DNA from: Auanema rhodensis
Lineage: Eukaryota > Nematoda > Chromadorea > Rhabditida > Rhabditidae
DNA length: 64,000 nt
Direction: 5' to 3'
NCBI GenBank assembly: GCA_964057225.1
Contig: OZ059899.1
Location: forward strand, 4,464,001 to 4,528,000
The translations under genes were made by a program, and so were the position numbers. Positions 23,871 to 36,506 of this stretch are shown here, piece after piece (position 1 is the stretch's first letter; each line of letters begins with the position of its first letter). The notes below the pieces were generated by a model. The model did no database searches and was not told the DNA's origin. It saw only the letters and a list, made by a program, of their open reading frames with translations.

Positions 23871-26800
23871 CTTTGCCTTGAAAAAAGAAATCTAAAAACA
23901 TCTACTTTTTGCTAAATTATTTTGAAATTTTCCGAAAAAATTTTTGTCAAAATGTTTTTGGAAGCAATGTTGAGTGTACATGGAAACTCAACATACACTA
24001 ATGCATCATTTTTCAAACGATCATAACTGATTTTTGTATTAAGAGTTTCTCAATGTAGTATAGTGCATTCGATGCGGATTTTTAAGCTGCGTCGATCTGT
24101 GTTATCAGATTTGCGCTAGCTTAAAAATGCACCGAGATATCAACTGATATAAATTCACACATATATCCTCGATTTTCACCCTGAAGAATGAATTTTTTCG
24201 TAGAATAACATTGTCCATCGTCTTTGCCTTGAAAAAAGGAATCTAAAAACATCTACTTTTTGCTAAATTATTTTGAAATTTTTCAAAAAAATTTTTGTCA
24301 AAATGTTTTTGGAAGCAATGTTGAGTGTACATGGAAACTCAACATACACTAATGCATCATTTTTCAAACGATCATAACTAATTTTTGTATTAAGCGTTTC
24401 TCAATGTAGTATAGTGCATTCGATGCGGATTTTTAAGCTGAGTCGATCTGTGTTATCAGATTTGCGCTAGCTTAAAAATGCACCGAGATATCAACTGATA
24501 TAAGTTCACACTTATATTCTCGATTTTCACCCTGAAGAATCAATTTTTTCGTTGAATAACATTGTCCATCGTCTTTGCCTTGAAAAAAGAAATCTAAAAA
24601 CATCTACTTTTTGCTAAATTATTTTGAAATTTTCCGAAAAAATTTTTGTCAAAATGTTTTTGGAAGCAATGTTGAGTGTACATGGAAACTCAACATACAC
24701 TAATGCATCATTTTTCAAACGATCATAACTGATTTTTGTATTAAGCGTTTCTCAATGTAGTATAGTGCATTCGATGCGGATTTTTAAGCTGCGTCGATCT
24801 GTGTTATCAGATTTGCGCTAGCTTAAAAATGCACCGAGATATCAACTGATATAAATTCACACATATATCCTCGATTTTCACCCTGAAGAATGAATTTTTT
24901 CGTAGAATAACATTGTCCATCGTCTTTGCCTTGAAAAAAGGAATCTAAAAACATCTACTTTTTGCTAAATTATTTTGAAATTTTTCAAAAAAATTTTTGT
25001 CAAAATGTTTTTGGAAGCAATGTTGAGTGTACATGGAAACTCAACATACACTAATGCATCATTTTTCAAACGATCATAACTAATTTTTGTATTAAGCGTT
25101 TCTCAATGTAGTATAGTGCATTCGATGCGGATTTTTAAGCTGAGTCGATCTGTGTTATCAGATTTGCGCTAGCTTAAAAATGCACCGAGATATCAACTGA
25201 TATAAGTTCACACTTATATTCTCGATTTTCACCCTGAAGAATCAATTTTTTCGTTGAATAACATTGTCCATCGTCTTTGCCTTGAAAAAAGAAATCTAAA
25301 AACATCTACTTTTTGCTAAATTATTTTGAAATTTTCCGAAAAAATTTTTGTCAAAATGTTTTTGGAAGCAATGTTGAGTGTACATGGAAACTCAACATAC
25401 ACTAATGCATCATTTTTCAAACGATCATAACTGATTTTTGTATTAAGCGTTTCTCAATGTAGTATAGTGCATTCGATGCGGATTTTTAAGCTGCGTCGAT
25501 CTGTGTTATCAGATTTGCGCTAGCTTAAAAATGCACCGAGATATCAACTGATATAAATTCACACATATATCCTCGATTTTCACCCTGAAAAATGAATTTT
25601 TTCGTAGAATAACATTGTCCATCGTCTTTGCCTTGAAAAAAGGAATCTAAAAACATCTACTTTTTGCTAAATTATTTTGAAATTTTTCAAAAAAATTTTT
25701 GTCAAAATGTTTTTGGAAGCAATGTTGAGTGTACATGGAAACTCAACATACACTAATGCATCATTTTTCAAACGATCATAACTAATTTTTGTATTAAGCG
25801 TTTCTCAATGTAGTATAGTGCATTCGATGCGGATTTTTAAGCTGAGTCGATCTGTGTTATCAGATTTGCGCTAGCTTAAAAATGCACCGAGATATCAACT
25901 GATATAAGTTCACACTTATATTCTCGATTTTCACCCTGAAGAATCAATTTTTTCGTTGAATAACATTGTCCATCGTCTTTGCCTTGAAAAAAGAAATCTA
26001 AAAACATCTACTTTTTGCTAAATTATTTTGAAATTTTCCGAAAAAATTTTTGTCAAAATGTTTTTGGAAGCAATGTTGAGTGTACATGGAAACTCAACAT
26101 ACACTAATGCATCATTTTTCAAACGATCATAACTGATTTTTGTATTAAGCGTTTCTCAATGTAGTATAGTGCATTCGATGCGGATTTTTAAGCTGCGTCG
26201 ATCTGTGTTATCAGATTTGCGCTAGCTTAAAAATGCACCGAGATATCAACTGATATAAATTCACACATATATCCTCGATTTTCACCCTGAAGAATGAATT
26301 TTTTCGTAGAATAACATTGTCCATCGTCTTTGCCTTGAAAAAAGGAATCTAAAAACATCTACTTTTTGCTAAATTATTTTGAAATTTTTCAAAAAAATTT
26401 TTGTCAAAATGTTTTTGGAAGCAATGTTGAGTGTACATGGAAACTCAACATACACTAATGCATCATTTTTCAAACGATCATAACTAATTTTTGTATTAAG
26501 CGTTTCTCAATGTAGTATAGTGCATTCGATGCGGATTTTTAAGCTGAGTCGATCTGTGTTATCAGATTTGCGCTAGCTTAAAAATGCACCGAGATATCAA
26601 CTGATATAAGTTCACACTTATATTCTCGATTTTCACCCTGAAGAATCAATTTTTTCGTTGAATAACATTGTCCATCGTCTTTGCCTTGAAAAAAGAAATC
26701 TAAAAACATCTACTTTTTGCTAAATTATTTTGAAATTTTCCGAAAAAATTTTTGTCAAAATGTTTTTGGAAGCAATGTTGAGTGTACATGGAAACTCAAC

Positions 26801-27029
26801 ATACACTAATGCATCATTTTTCAAACGATCATAACTGATTTTTGTATTAAGCGTTTCTCAATGTAGTATAGTGCATTCGATGCGGATTTTTAAGCTGCGT
26901 CGATCTGTGTTATCAGATTTGCGCTAGCTTAAAAATGCACCGAGATATCAACTGATATAAATTCACACATATATCCTCGATTTTCACCCTGAAGAATGAA
27001 TTTTTTCGTAGAATAACATTGTCCATCGT
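23871..27029. repeat. K-L dimer array (monomers 69-77)
   Basis: After one K-like monomer (69), a 702-bp L-K unit repeats four times, 24222-27029. L has TTTTTCAAAAAAA, losing the central CG (24281, 24983, 25685 and 26387), CTGAGTCG and a TCAATTT end. K has the AAATTCACACATATAT tail and CGTAGAATAAC. The unit copies are almost identical; a private A at 25590 marks monomer 73. The CTGAGTCG and CAAAAAAA alleles are confined to this array. Confidence 0.93.
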
Positions 27030-29135
27030 CTTTGCCTTGAAAAAAGGAATCTAAAAACATCTACTTTTTGCTAAATTATTTTGAAATTTTTCGAAAAAAT
27101 TTTTGTCAAAATGTTTTTGGAAGCAATGTTGAGTGTACATGGAAACTCAACATACACTAATGCATCATTTTTCAAACGATCATAACTAATTTTTGTATTA
27201 AGCGTTTCTCAATGTAGTATAGTGCATTCGATGCGGATTTTTAAGCTGCGTCGATCCGTGTTATCAGATTTGCGCTAGCTTAAAAATGCACCGAGATATC
27301 AACTGATATAAGTTCACACTTACATTCTCAATTTTCACCCTGAAGAATCAATTTTTTCGTTGAATAACATTGTCCATCGTCTTTGCCTTGAAAAAAGGAA
27401 TCTAAAAACATCTACTTTTTGCTAAATTATTTTGAAATTTTCCGAAAAAATTTTTGTCAAAATGTTTTTGGAAGCAATGTTGAGTGTACATGGAAACTCA
27501 ACATACACTAATGCATCATTTTTCAAACGATCATAACTAATTTTTGTATTAAGCGTTTCTCAATGTAGTATAGTGCATTCGATGCGGATTTTTAAGCTGC
27601 GTCGATCTGTGTTATCAGATTTGCGCTAGCTTAAAAATGCACCGAGATATCAACTGATATAAGTTCACACTTATATTCTCGATTTTCACCCTGAAGAATC
27701 AATTTTTTCGTTGAATAACATTGTCCATCGTCTTTGCCTTGAAAAAAGGAATCTAAAAACATCTACTTTTTGCTAAATTATTTTGAAATTTTCCGAAAAA
27801 ATTTTTGTCAAAATGTTTTTGGAAGCAATGTTGAGTGTACATGGAAACTCAACATACACTAATGCATCATTTTTCAAACGATCATAACTGATTTTTGTAT
27901 TAAGCGTTTCTCAATGTAGTATAGTGCATTCGATGCGGATTTTTAAGCTGCGTCGATCTGTGTTATCAGATTTGCGCTAGCTTAAAAATGCACCGAGATA
28001 TCAACTGATATAAATTCACACATATATCCTCGATTTTCACCCTGAAGAATGAATTTTTTCGTAGAATAACATTGTCCATCGTCTTTGCCTTGAAAAAAGG
28101 AATCTAAAAACATCTACTTTTTGCTAAATTATTTTGAAATTTTCCGAAAAAATTTTTGTCAAAATGTTTTTGGAAGCAATGTTGAGTGTACATGGAAACT
28201 CAACATACACTAATGCATCATTTTTCAAACGATCATAACTGATTTTTGTATTAAGCGTTTCTCAATGTAGTATAGTGCATTCGATGCGGATTTTTAAGCT
28301 GCGTCGATCTGTCTTATCAGATTTGCGCTAGCTTAAAAATGCACCGAGATATCAACTGATATAAGTTCACACTTACATTCTCAATTTTCACCCTGAAGAA
28401 TCAATTTTTTCGTTGAATAACATTGTCCATCGTCTTTGCCTTGAAAAAAGAAATCTAAAAACATCTACTTTTTGCTAAATTATTTTGAAATTTTCCGAAA
28501 AAATTTTTGTCAAAATGTTTTTGGAAGCAATGTTGAGTGTACATGGAAACTCAACATACACTAATGCATCATTTTTCAAACGATCATAACTGATTTTTGT
28601 ATTAAGCGTTTCTCAATGTAGTATAGTGCATTCGATGCGGATTTTTAAGCTGCGTCGATCTGTGTTATCAGATTTGCGCTAGCTTAAAAATGCACCGAGA
28701 TATCAACTGATATAAGTTCACACTTATATCCTCGATTTTCACCCTGAAGAATCAATTTTTTCGTTGAATAACATTGTCCATCGTCTTTGCCTTAAAAAAA
28801 GAAATCTAAAAACATCTACTTTTTGCTAAATTATTTTGAAATTTTTCGAAAAAATTTTTGTCAAAATGTTTTTGGAAGCAATGTTGAGTGTACATGGAAA
28901 CTCAACATACACTAATGCATCATTTTTCAAACGATCATAACTAACTTTTGTATTAAGCGTTTCTCAATGTAGTATAGTGCATTCGATGCGGATTTTTAAG
29001 CTGCGTCGATCTGTGTTATCAGATTTGCGCTAGCTTAAAAATGCACCGAGATATCAACTGATATAAGTTCACACTTATATCTTCGATTTTCACCCTGAAG
29101 AATTAATTTTTTCGTTGAATAACATTGTCCATCGT
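27030..29135. repeat. Transition monomers 78-83
   Basis: Left-type alleles give way here to those dominating the right side. Monomers 78 and 81 share ATTCTCAATTTTC, monomer 80 is a late K type, and monomer 81 has GTCTTATC. Monomer 82 is the first with the CTTATATCCTCG tail plus TCAATTT that becomes standard to the right. Monomer 83 has CTTAAAAAAAG, CTAACTTTT and TATCTTCG. No repeated higher-order unit is visible. Confidence 0.85.
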
Positions 29136-31592
29136 CTTCGCCTTGAAAAAAGGAATCTAGAAGCATCTACTTTTTGCTAAATTATTTTGAAATTTTTCGA
29201 AAAAATTTTTGTCAAAATGTTTTTGGAAGCAATGTTGAGTGTACATGGAAACTCAACATACACTAATGCATCATTTTTCAAACGATCATAACTGATTTTT
29301 GTATTAAGCGTTTCTCAATGTAGTATAGTGCATTCGATGCGGATTTTTAAGCTGCGTCGATCTGTGTTATCAGATTTGCGCTAGCTTAAAAATGCACCGA
29401 GATATCAACTGATATAAGTTCACACATATATCCTCGATTTTCACCCTGAAGAATCAATTTTTTCGTTGAATAACATTGTCCATCGTCTTTGCCTTGAAAA
29501 AAGAAATCTAAAAACATCTACTTTTTGCTAAATTAGTTTGAAATTTTTCGAAAAAATTTTTGTCAAAATGTTTTTGGAAGCAATGTTGAGTGTACATGGA
29601 AACTCAACATACACTAATGCATCATTTTTCAAACGATCATAACTGATTTTTGTATTAAGCGTTTCTCAATGTAGTATAGTGCATTCGATGCGGATTTTTA
29701 AGCTGCGTCGATCTGTGTTATCAGATTTGCGCTAGCTTAAAAATGCACCGAGATATCAACTGATATATGTTCACACTTATATCCTCGATTTTCACCCTGA
29801 AGAATCAATTTTTTCATTGAATAACATTGTCCTTCGTCTTTGCCTTGAAAAAAGAAATCTAAAAACATCTACTTTTTGCTAAATTATTTTGAAATTTTTC
29901 GAAAAAATTTTTGTCAAAATGTTTTTGGAAGCAATGTTGAGTGTACATGGAAACTCAACATACACTAATGCATCATTTTTTAAACGATCATAACTAATTT
30001 TTGTATTAAGCGTTTCTCAATGTAGTATAGTGCATTCGATGCGGATTTTTAAGCTGCGTCGATCTGTGTTATCAGATTTGCGCTAGCTTAAAAATGCACC
30101 GAGATATCAACTGATATAAGTTCACACTTATATCTTCGATTTTCACCCTGAAGAATTAATTTTTTCGTTGAATAACATTGTCCATCGTCTTCGCCTTGAA
30201 AAAAGGAATCTAGAAGCATCTACTTTTTGCTAAATTATTTTGAAATTTTTCGAAAAAATTTTTGTCAAAATGTTTTTGGAAGCAATGTTGAGTGTACATG
30301 GAAACTCAACATACACTAATGCATCATTTTTCAAACGATCATAACTGATTTTTGTATTAAGCGTTTCTCAATGTAGTATAGTGCATTCGATGCGGATTTT
30401 TAAGCTGCGTCGATCTGTGTTATCAGATTTGCGCTAGCTTAAAAATGCACCGAGATATCAACTGATATATGTTCACACTTATATCCTCGATTTTCACCCT
30501 GAAGAATCAATTTTTTCATTGAATAACATTGTCCTTCGTCTTTGCCTTGAAAAAAGAAATCTAAAAACATCTACTTTTTGCTAAATTAGTTTGAAATTTT
30601 TCGAAAAAATTTTTGTCAAAATGTTTTTGGAAGCAATGTTGAGTGTACATGGAAACTCAACATACACTAATGCATCATTTTTTAAACGATCATAACTAAT
30701 TTTTGTATTAAGCGTTTCTCAATGTAGTATAGTGCATTCGATGCGGATTTTTAAGCTGCGTCGATCTGTGTTATCAGATTTGCGCTAGCTTAAAAATGCA
30801 CCGAGATATCAACTGATATAAGTTCACACTTATATCCTCGATTTTCACCCTGAAGAATCAATTTTTTCGTTGAATAACATTGTCCATCGTCTTTGCCTTG
30901 AAAAAAGGAATCTAGAAGCATCTACTTTTTGCTAAATTATTTTGAAATTTTTCGAAAAAATTTTTGTCAAAATGTTTTTGGAAGCAATGTTGAGTGTACA
31001 TGGAAACTCAACATACACTAATGCATCATTTTTCAAACGATCATAACTGATTTTTGTATTAAGCGTTTCTCAATGTAGTATAGTGCATTCGATGCGGATT
31101 TTTAAGCTGCGTCGATCTGTGTTATCAGATTTGCGCTAGCTTAAAAATGCACCGAGATATCAACTGATATAAGTTCACACATATATCCTCGATTTTCACC
31201 CTGAAGAATCAATTTTTTCGTTGAATAACATTGTCCATCGTCTTTGCCTTGAAAAAAGAAATCTAAAAACATCTACTTTTTGCTAAATTAGTTTGAAATT
31301 TTTCGAAAAAATTTTTGTCAAAATGTTTTTGGAAGCAATGTTGAGTGTACATGGAAACTCAACATACACTAATGCATCATTTTTCAAACGATCATAACTG
31401 ATTTTTGTATTAAGCGTTTCTCAATGTAGTATAGTGCATTCGATGCGGATTTTTAAGCTGCGTCGATCTGTGTTATCAGATTTGCGCTAGCTTAAAAATG
31501 CACCGAGATATCAACTGATATATGTTCACACTTATATCCTCGATTTTCACCCTGAAGAATCAATTTTTTCATTGAATAACATTGTCCTTCGT
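29136..31592. repeat. Monomers 84-90: first XbaI-type monomers
   Basis: Monomer 84 is the first with TCTAGAAGC (XbaI site at 29156-29161); no earlier monomer has it. Other new alleles begin here: TTAGTTTG (85, 88, 90), TTTTTTAAACG (86, 88), ATATATGTTC with CATTG and TCCTTCG (85, 87, 90), and CTTCGCC at the monomer start (84, 87). Monomers 86-88 match 91-93, so this stretch is related to the 7-monomer repeats that follow. Confidence 0.88.
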
Positions 31593-34049
31593 CTTTGCCT
31601 TGAAAAAAGAAATCTAAAAACATCTACTTTTTGCTAAATTATTTTGAAATTTTTCGAAAAAATTTTTGTCAAAATGTTTTTGGAAGCAATGTTGAGTGTA
31701 CATGGAAACTCAACATACACTAATGCATCATTTTTTAAACGATCATAACTAATTTTTGTATTAAGCGTTTCTCAATGTAGTATAGTGCATTCGATGCGGA
31801 TTTTTAAGCTGCGTCGATCTGTGTTATCAGATTTGCGCTAGCTTAAAAATGCACCGAGATATCAACTGATATAAGTTCACACTTATATCTTCGATTTTCA
31901 CCCTGAAGAATTAATTTTTTCGTTGAATAACATTGTCCATCGTCTTCGCCTTGAAAAAAGGAATCTAGAAGCATCTACTTTTTGCTAAATTATTTTGAAA
32001 TTTTTCGAAAAAATTTTTGTCAAAATGTTTTTGGAAGCAATGTTGAGTGTACATGGAAACTCAACATACACTAATGCATCATTTTTCAAACGATCATAAC
32101 TGATTTTTGTATTAAGCGTTTCTCAATGTAGTATAGTGCATTCGATGCGGATTTTTAAGCTGCGTCGATCTGTGTTATCAGATTTGCGCTAGCTTAAAAA
32201 TGCACCGAGATATCAACTGATATATGTTCACACTTATATCCTCGATTTTCACCCTGAAGAATCAATTTTTTCATTGAATAACATTGTCCTTCGTCTTTGC
32301 CTTGAAAAAAGAAATCTAAAAACATCTACTTTTTGCTAAATTAGTTTGAAATTTTTCGAAAAAATTTTTGTCAAAATGTTTTTGGAAGCAATGTTGAGTG
32401 TACATGGAAACTCAACATACACTAATGCATCATTTTTTAAACGATCATAACTAATTTTTGTATTAAGCGTTTCTCAATGTAGTATAGTGCATTCGATGCG
32501 GATTTTTAAGCTGCGTCGATCTGTGTTATCAGATTTGCGCTAGCTTAAAAATGCACCGAGATATCAACTGATATAAGTTCACACTTATATCCTCGATTTT
32601 CACCCTGAAGAATCAATTTTTTCGTTGAATAACATTGTCCATCGTCTTTGCCTTGAAAAAAGGAATCTAGAAGCATCTACTTTTTGCTAAATTATTTTGA
32701 AATTTTTCGAAAAAATTTTTGTCAAAATGTTTTTGGAAGCAATGTTGAGTGTACATGGAAACTCAACATACACTAATGCATCATTTTTCAAACGATCATA
32801 ACTGATTTTTGTATTAAGCGTTTCTCAATGTAGTATAGTGCATTCGATGCGGATTTTTAAGCTGCGTCGATCTGTGTTATCAGATTTGCGCTAGCTTAAA
32901 AATGCACCGAGATATCAACTGATATAAGTTCACACTTATATCCTCGATTTTCACCCTGAAGAATCAATTTTTTCGTTGAATAACATTGTCCTTCGTCTTT
33001 GCCTTGAAAAAAGAAATCTAAAAACATCTACTTTTTGCTAAATTAGTTTGAAATTTTTCGAAAAAATTTTTGTCAAAATGTTTTTGGAAGCAATGTTGAG
33101 TGTACATGGAAACTCAACATACACTAATGCATCATTTTTTAAACGATCATAACTAATTTTTGTATTAAGCGTTTCTCAATGTAGTATAGTGCATTCGATG
33201 CGGATTTTTAAGCTGCGTCGATCTGTGTTATCAGATTTGCGCTAGCTTAAAAATGCACCGAGATATCAACTGATATAAGTTCACACTTATATCCTCGATT
33301 TTCACCCTGAAGAATCAATTTTTTCGTTGAATAACATTGTCCATCGTCTTTGCCTTGAAAAAAGGAATCTAGAAGCATCTACTTTTTGCTAAATTATTTT
33401 GAAATTTTTCGAAAAAATTTTTGTCAAAATGTTTTTGGAAGCAATGTTGAGTGTACATGGAAACTCAACATACACTAATGCATCATTTTTCAAACGATCA
33501 TAACTGATTTTTGTATTAAGCGTTTCTCAATGTAGTATAGTGCATTCGATGCGGATTTTTAAGCTGCGTCGATCTGTGTTATCAGATTTGCGCTAGCTTA
33601 AAAATGCACCGAGATATCAACTGATATAAGTTCACACTTATATCCTCGATTTTCACCCTGAAGAATCAATTTTTTCGTTGAATAACATTGTCCATCGTCT
33701 TTGCCTTGAAAAAAGGAATCTAGAAGCATCTACTTTTTGCTAAATTATTTTGAAATTTTTCGAAAAAATTTTTGTCAAAATGTTTTTGGAAGCAATGTTG
33801 AGTGTACATGGAATTTCAATATACACTAATGCATCATTTTTCAAACGATCATAACTGATTTTTGTATTAAGCGTTTCTCAATGTAGTATAGTGCATTCGA
33901 TGCGGATTTTTAAGCTGCGTCGATCTGTGTTATCAGATTTGCGCTAGCTTAAAAATGCACCGAGATATCAACTGATATATGTTCACACTTATATCCTCGA
34001 TTTTCACCCTGAAGAATCAATTTTTTCATTGAATAACATTGTCCTTCGT
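31593..34049. repeat. Seven-monomer higher-order repeat, copy 1 (monomers 91-97)
   Basis: The seven monomers recur in order at 34050. Monomer 91 has TTTTTTAAACG, TATCTTCG and TTAA. Monomer 92 starts CTTCGCC and is XbaI-type with an ATATATG tail. Monomers 93 and 95 are TTAGTTTG types. Monomers 94, 96 and 97 are XbaI-type. Monomer 97 has the rare triple change GGAATTTCAATATAC (from 33810), which destroys the 28-bp dyad. Confidence 0.93.
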
Positions 34050-36506
34050 CTTTGCCTTGAAAAAAGAAATCTAAAAACATCTACTTTTTGCTAAATTATT
34101 TTGAAATTTTTCGAAAAAATTTTTGTCAAAATGTTTTTGGAAGCAATGTTGAGTGTACATGGAAACTCAACATACACTAATGCATCATTTTTTAAACGAT
34201 CATAACTAATTTTTGTATTAAGCGTTTCTCAATGTAGTATAGTGCATTCGATGCGGATTTTTAAGCTGCGTCGATCTGTGTTATCAGATTTGCGCTAGCT
34301 TAAAAATGCACCGAGATATCAACTGATATAAGTTCACACTTATATCTTCGATTTTCACCCTGAAGAATTAATTTTTTCGTTGAATAACATTGTCCATCGT
34401 CTTCGCCTTGAAAAAAGGAATCTAGAAGCATCTACTTTTTGCTAAATTATTTTGAAATTTTTCGAAAAAATTTTTGTCAAAATGTTTTTGGAAGCAATGT
34501 TGAGTGTACATGGAAACTCAACATACACTAATGCATCATTTTTCAAACGATCATAACTGATTTTTGTATTAAGCGTTTCTCAATGTAGTATAGTGCATTC
34601 GATGCGGATTTTTAAGCTGCGTCGATCTGTGTTATCAGATTTGCGCTAGCTTAAAAATGCACCGAGATATCAACTGATATATGTTCACACTTATATCCTC
34701 GATTTTCACCCTGAAGAATCAATTTTTTCATTGAATAACATTGTCCTTCGTCTTTGCCTTGAAAAAAGAAATCTAAAAACATCTACTTTTTGCTAAATTA
34801 GTTTGAAATTTTTCGAAAAAATTTTTGTCAAAATGTTTTTGGAAGCAATGTTGAGTGTACATGGAAACTCAACATACACTAATGCATCATTTTTTAAACG
34901 ATCATAACTAATTTTTGTATTAAGCGTTTCTCAATGTAGTATAGTGCATTCGATGCGGATTTTTAAGCTGCGTCGATCTGTGTTATCAGATTTGCGCTAG
35001 CTTAAAAATGCACCGAGATATCAACTGATATAAGTTCACACTTATATCCTCGATTTTCACCCTGAAGAATCAATTTTTTCGTTGAATAACATTGTCCATC
35101 GTCTTTGCCTTGAAAAAAGGAATCTAGAAGCATCTACTTTTTGCTAAATTATTTTGAAATTTTTCGAAAAAATTTTTGTCAAAATGTTTTTGGAAGCAAT
35201 GTTGAGTGTACATGGAAACTCAACATACACTAATGCATCATTTTTCAAACGATCATAACTGATTTTTGTATTAAGCGTTTCTCAATGTAGTATAGTGCAT
35301 TCGATGCGGATTTTTAAGCTGCGTCGATCTGTGTTATCAGATTTGCGCTAGCTTAAAAATGCACCGAGATATCAACTGATATAAGTTCACACTTATATCC
35401 TCGATTTTCACCCTGAAGAATCAATTTTTTCGTTGAATAACATTGTCCTTCGTCTTTGCCTTGAAAAAAGAAATCTAAAAACATCTACTTTTTGCTAAAT
35501 TAGTTTGAAATTTTTCGAAAAAATTTTTGTCAAAATGTTTTTGGAAGCAATGTTGAGTGTACATGGAAACTCAACATACACTAATGCATCATTTTTTAAA
35601 CGATCATAACTAATTTTTGTATTAAGCGTTTCTCAATGTAGTATAGTGCATTCGATGCGGATTTTTAAGCTGCGTCGATCTGTGTTATCAGATTTGCGCT
35701 AGCTTAAAAATGCACCGAGATATCAACTGATATAAGTTCACACTTATATCCTCGATTTTCACCCTGAAGAATCAATTTTTTCGTTGAATAACATTGTCCA
35801 TCGTCTTTGCCTTGAAAAAAGGAATCTAGAAGCATCTACTTTTTGCTAAATTATTTTGAAATTTTTCGAAAAAATTTTTGTCAAAATGTTTTTGGAAGCA
35901 ATGTTGAGTGTACATGGAAACTCAACATACACTAATGCATCATTTTTCAAACGATCATAACTGATTTTTGTATTAAGCGTTTCTCAATGTAGTATAGTGC
36001 ATTCGATGCGGATTTTTAAGCTGCGTCGATCTGTGTTATCAGATTTGCGCTAGCTTAAAAATGCACCGAGATATCAACTGATATAAGTTCACACTTATAT
36101 CCTCGATTTTCACCCTGAAGAATCAATTTTTTCGTTGAATAACATTGTCCATCGTCTTTGCCTTGAAAAAAGGAATCTAGAAGCATCTACTTTTTGCTAA
36201 ATTATTTTGAAATTTTTCGAAAAAATTTTTGTCAAAATGTTTTTGGAAGCAATGTTGAGTGTACATGGAATTTCAATATACACTAATGCATCATTTTTCA
36301 AACGATCATAACTGATTTTTGTATTAAGCGTTTCTCAATGTAGTATAGTGCATTCGATGCGGATTTTTAAGCTGCGTCGATCTGTGTTATCAGATTTGCG
36401 CTAGCTTAAAAATGCACCGAGATATCAACTGATATAAGTTCACACATATATCCTCGATTTTCACCCTGAAGAATCAATTTTTTCGTTGAATAACATTGTC
36501 CATCGT
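34050..36506. repeat. Seven-monomer higher-order repeat, copy 2 (monomers 98-104)
   Basis: It matches copy 1 monomer by monomer at every diagnostic site up to the left half of monomer 104, including the triple-change allele at 36268 (2457 bp after 33811). The right half of monomer 104 then differs: AAGTTCACACATATAT and CGTTG instead of ATATATG and CATTG. The copy boundary therefore lies inside monomer 104, between monomer positions of about 122 and 282. Confidence 0.93.
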
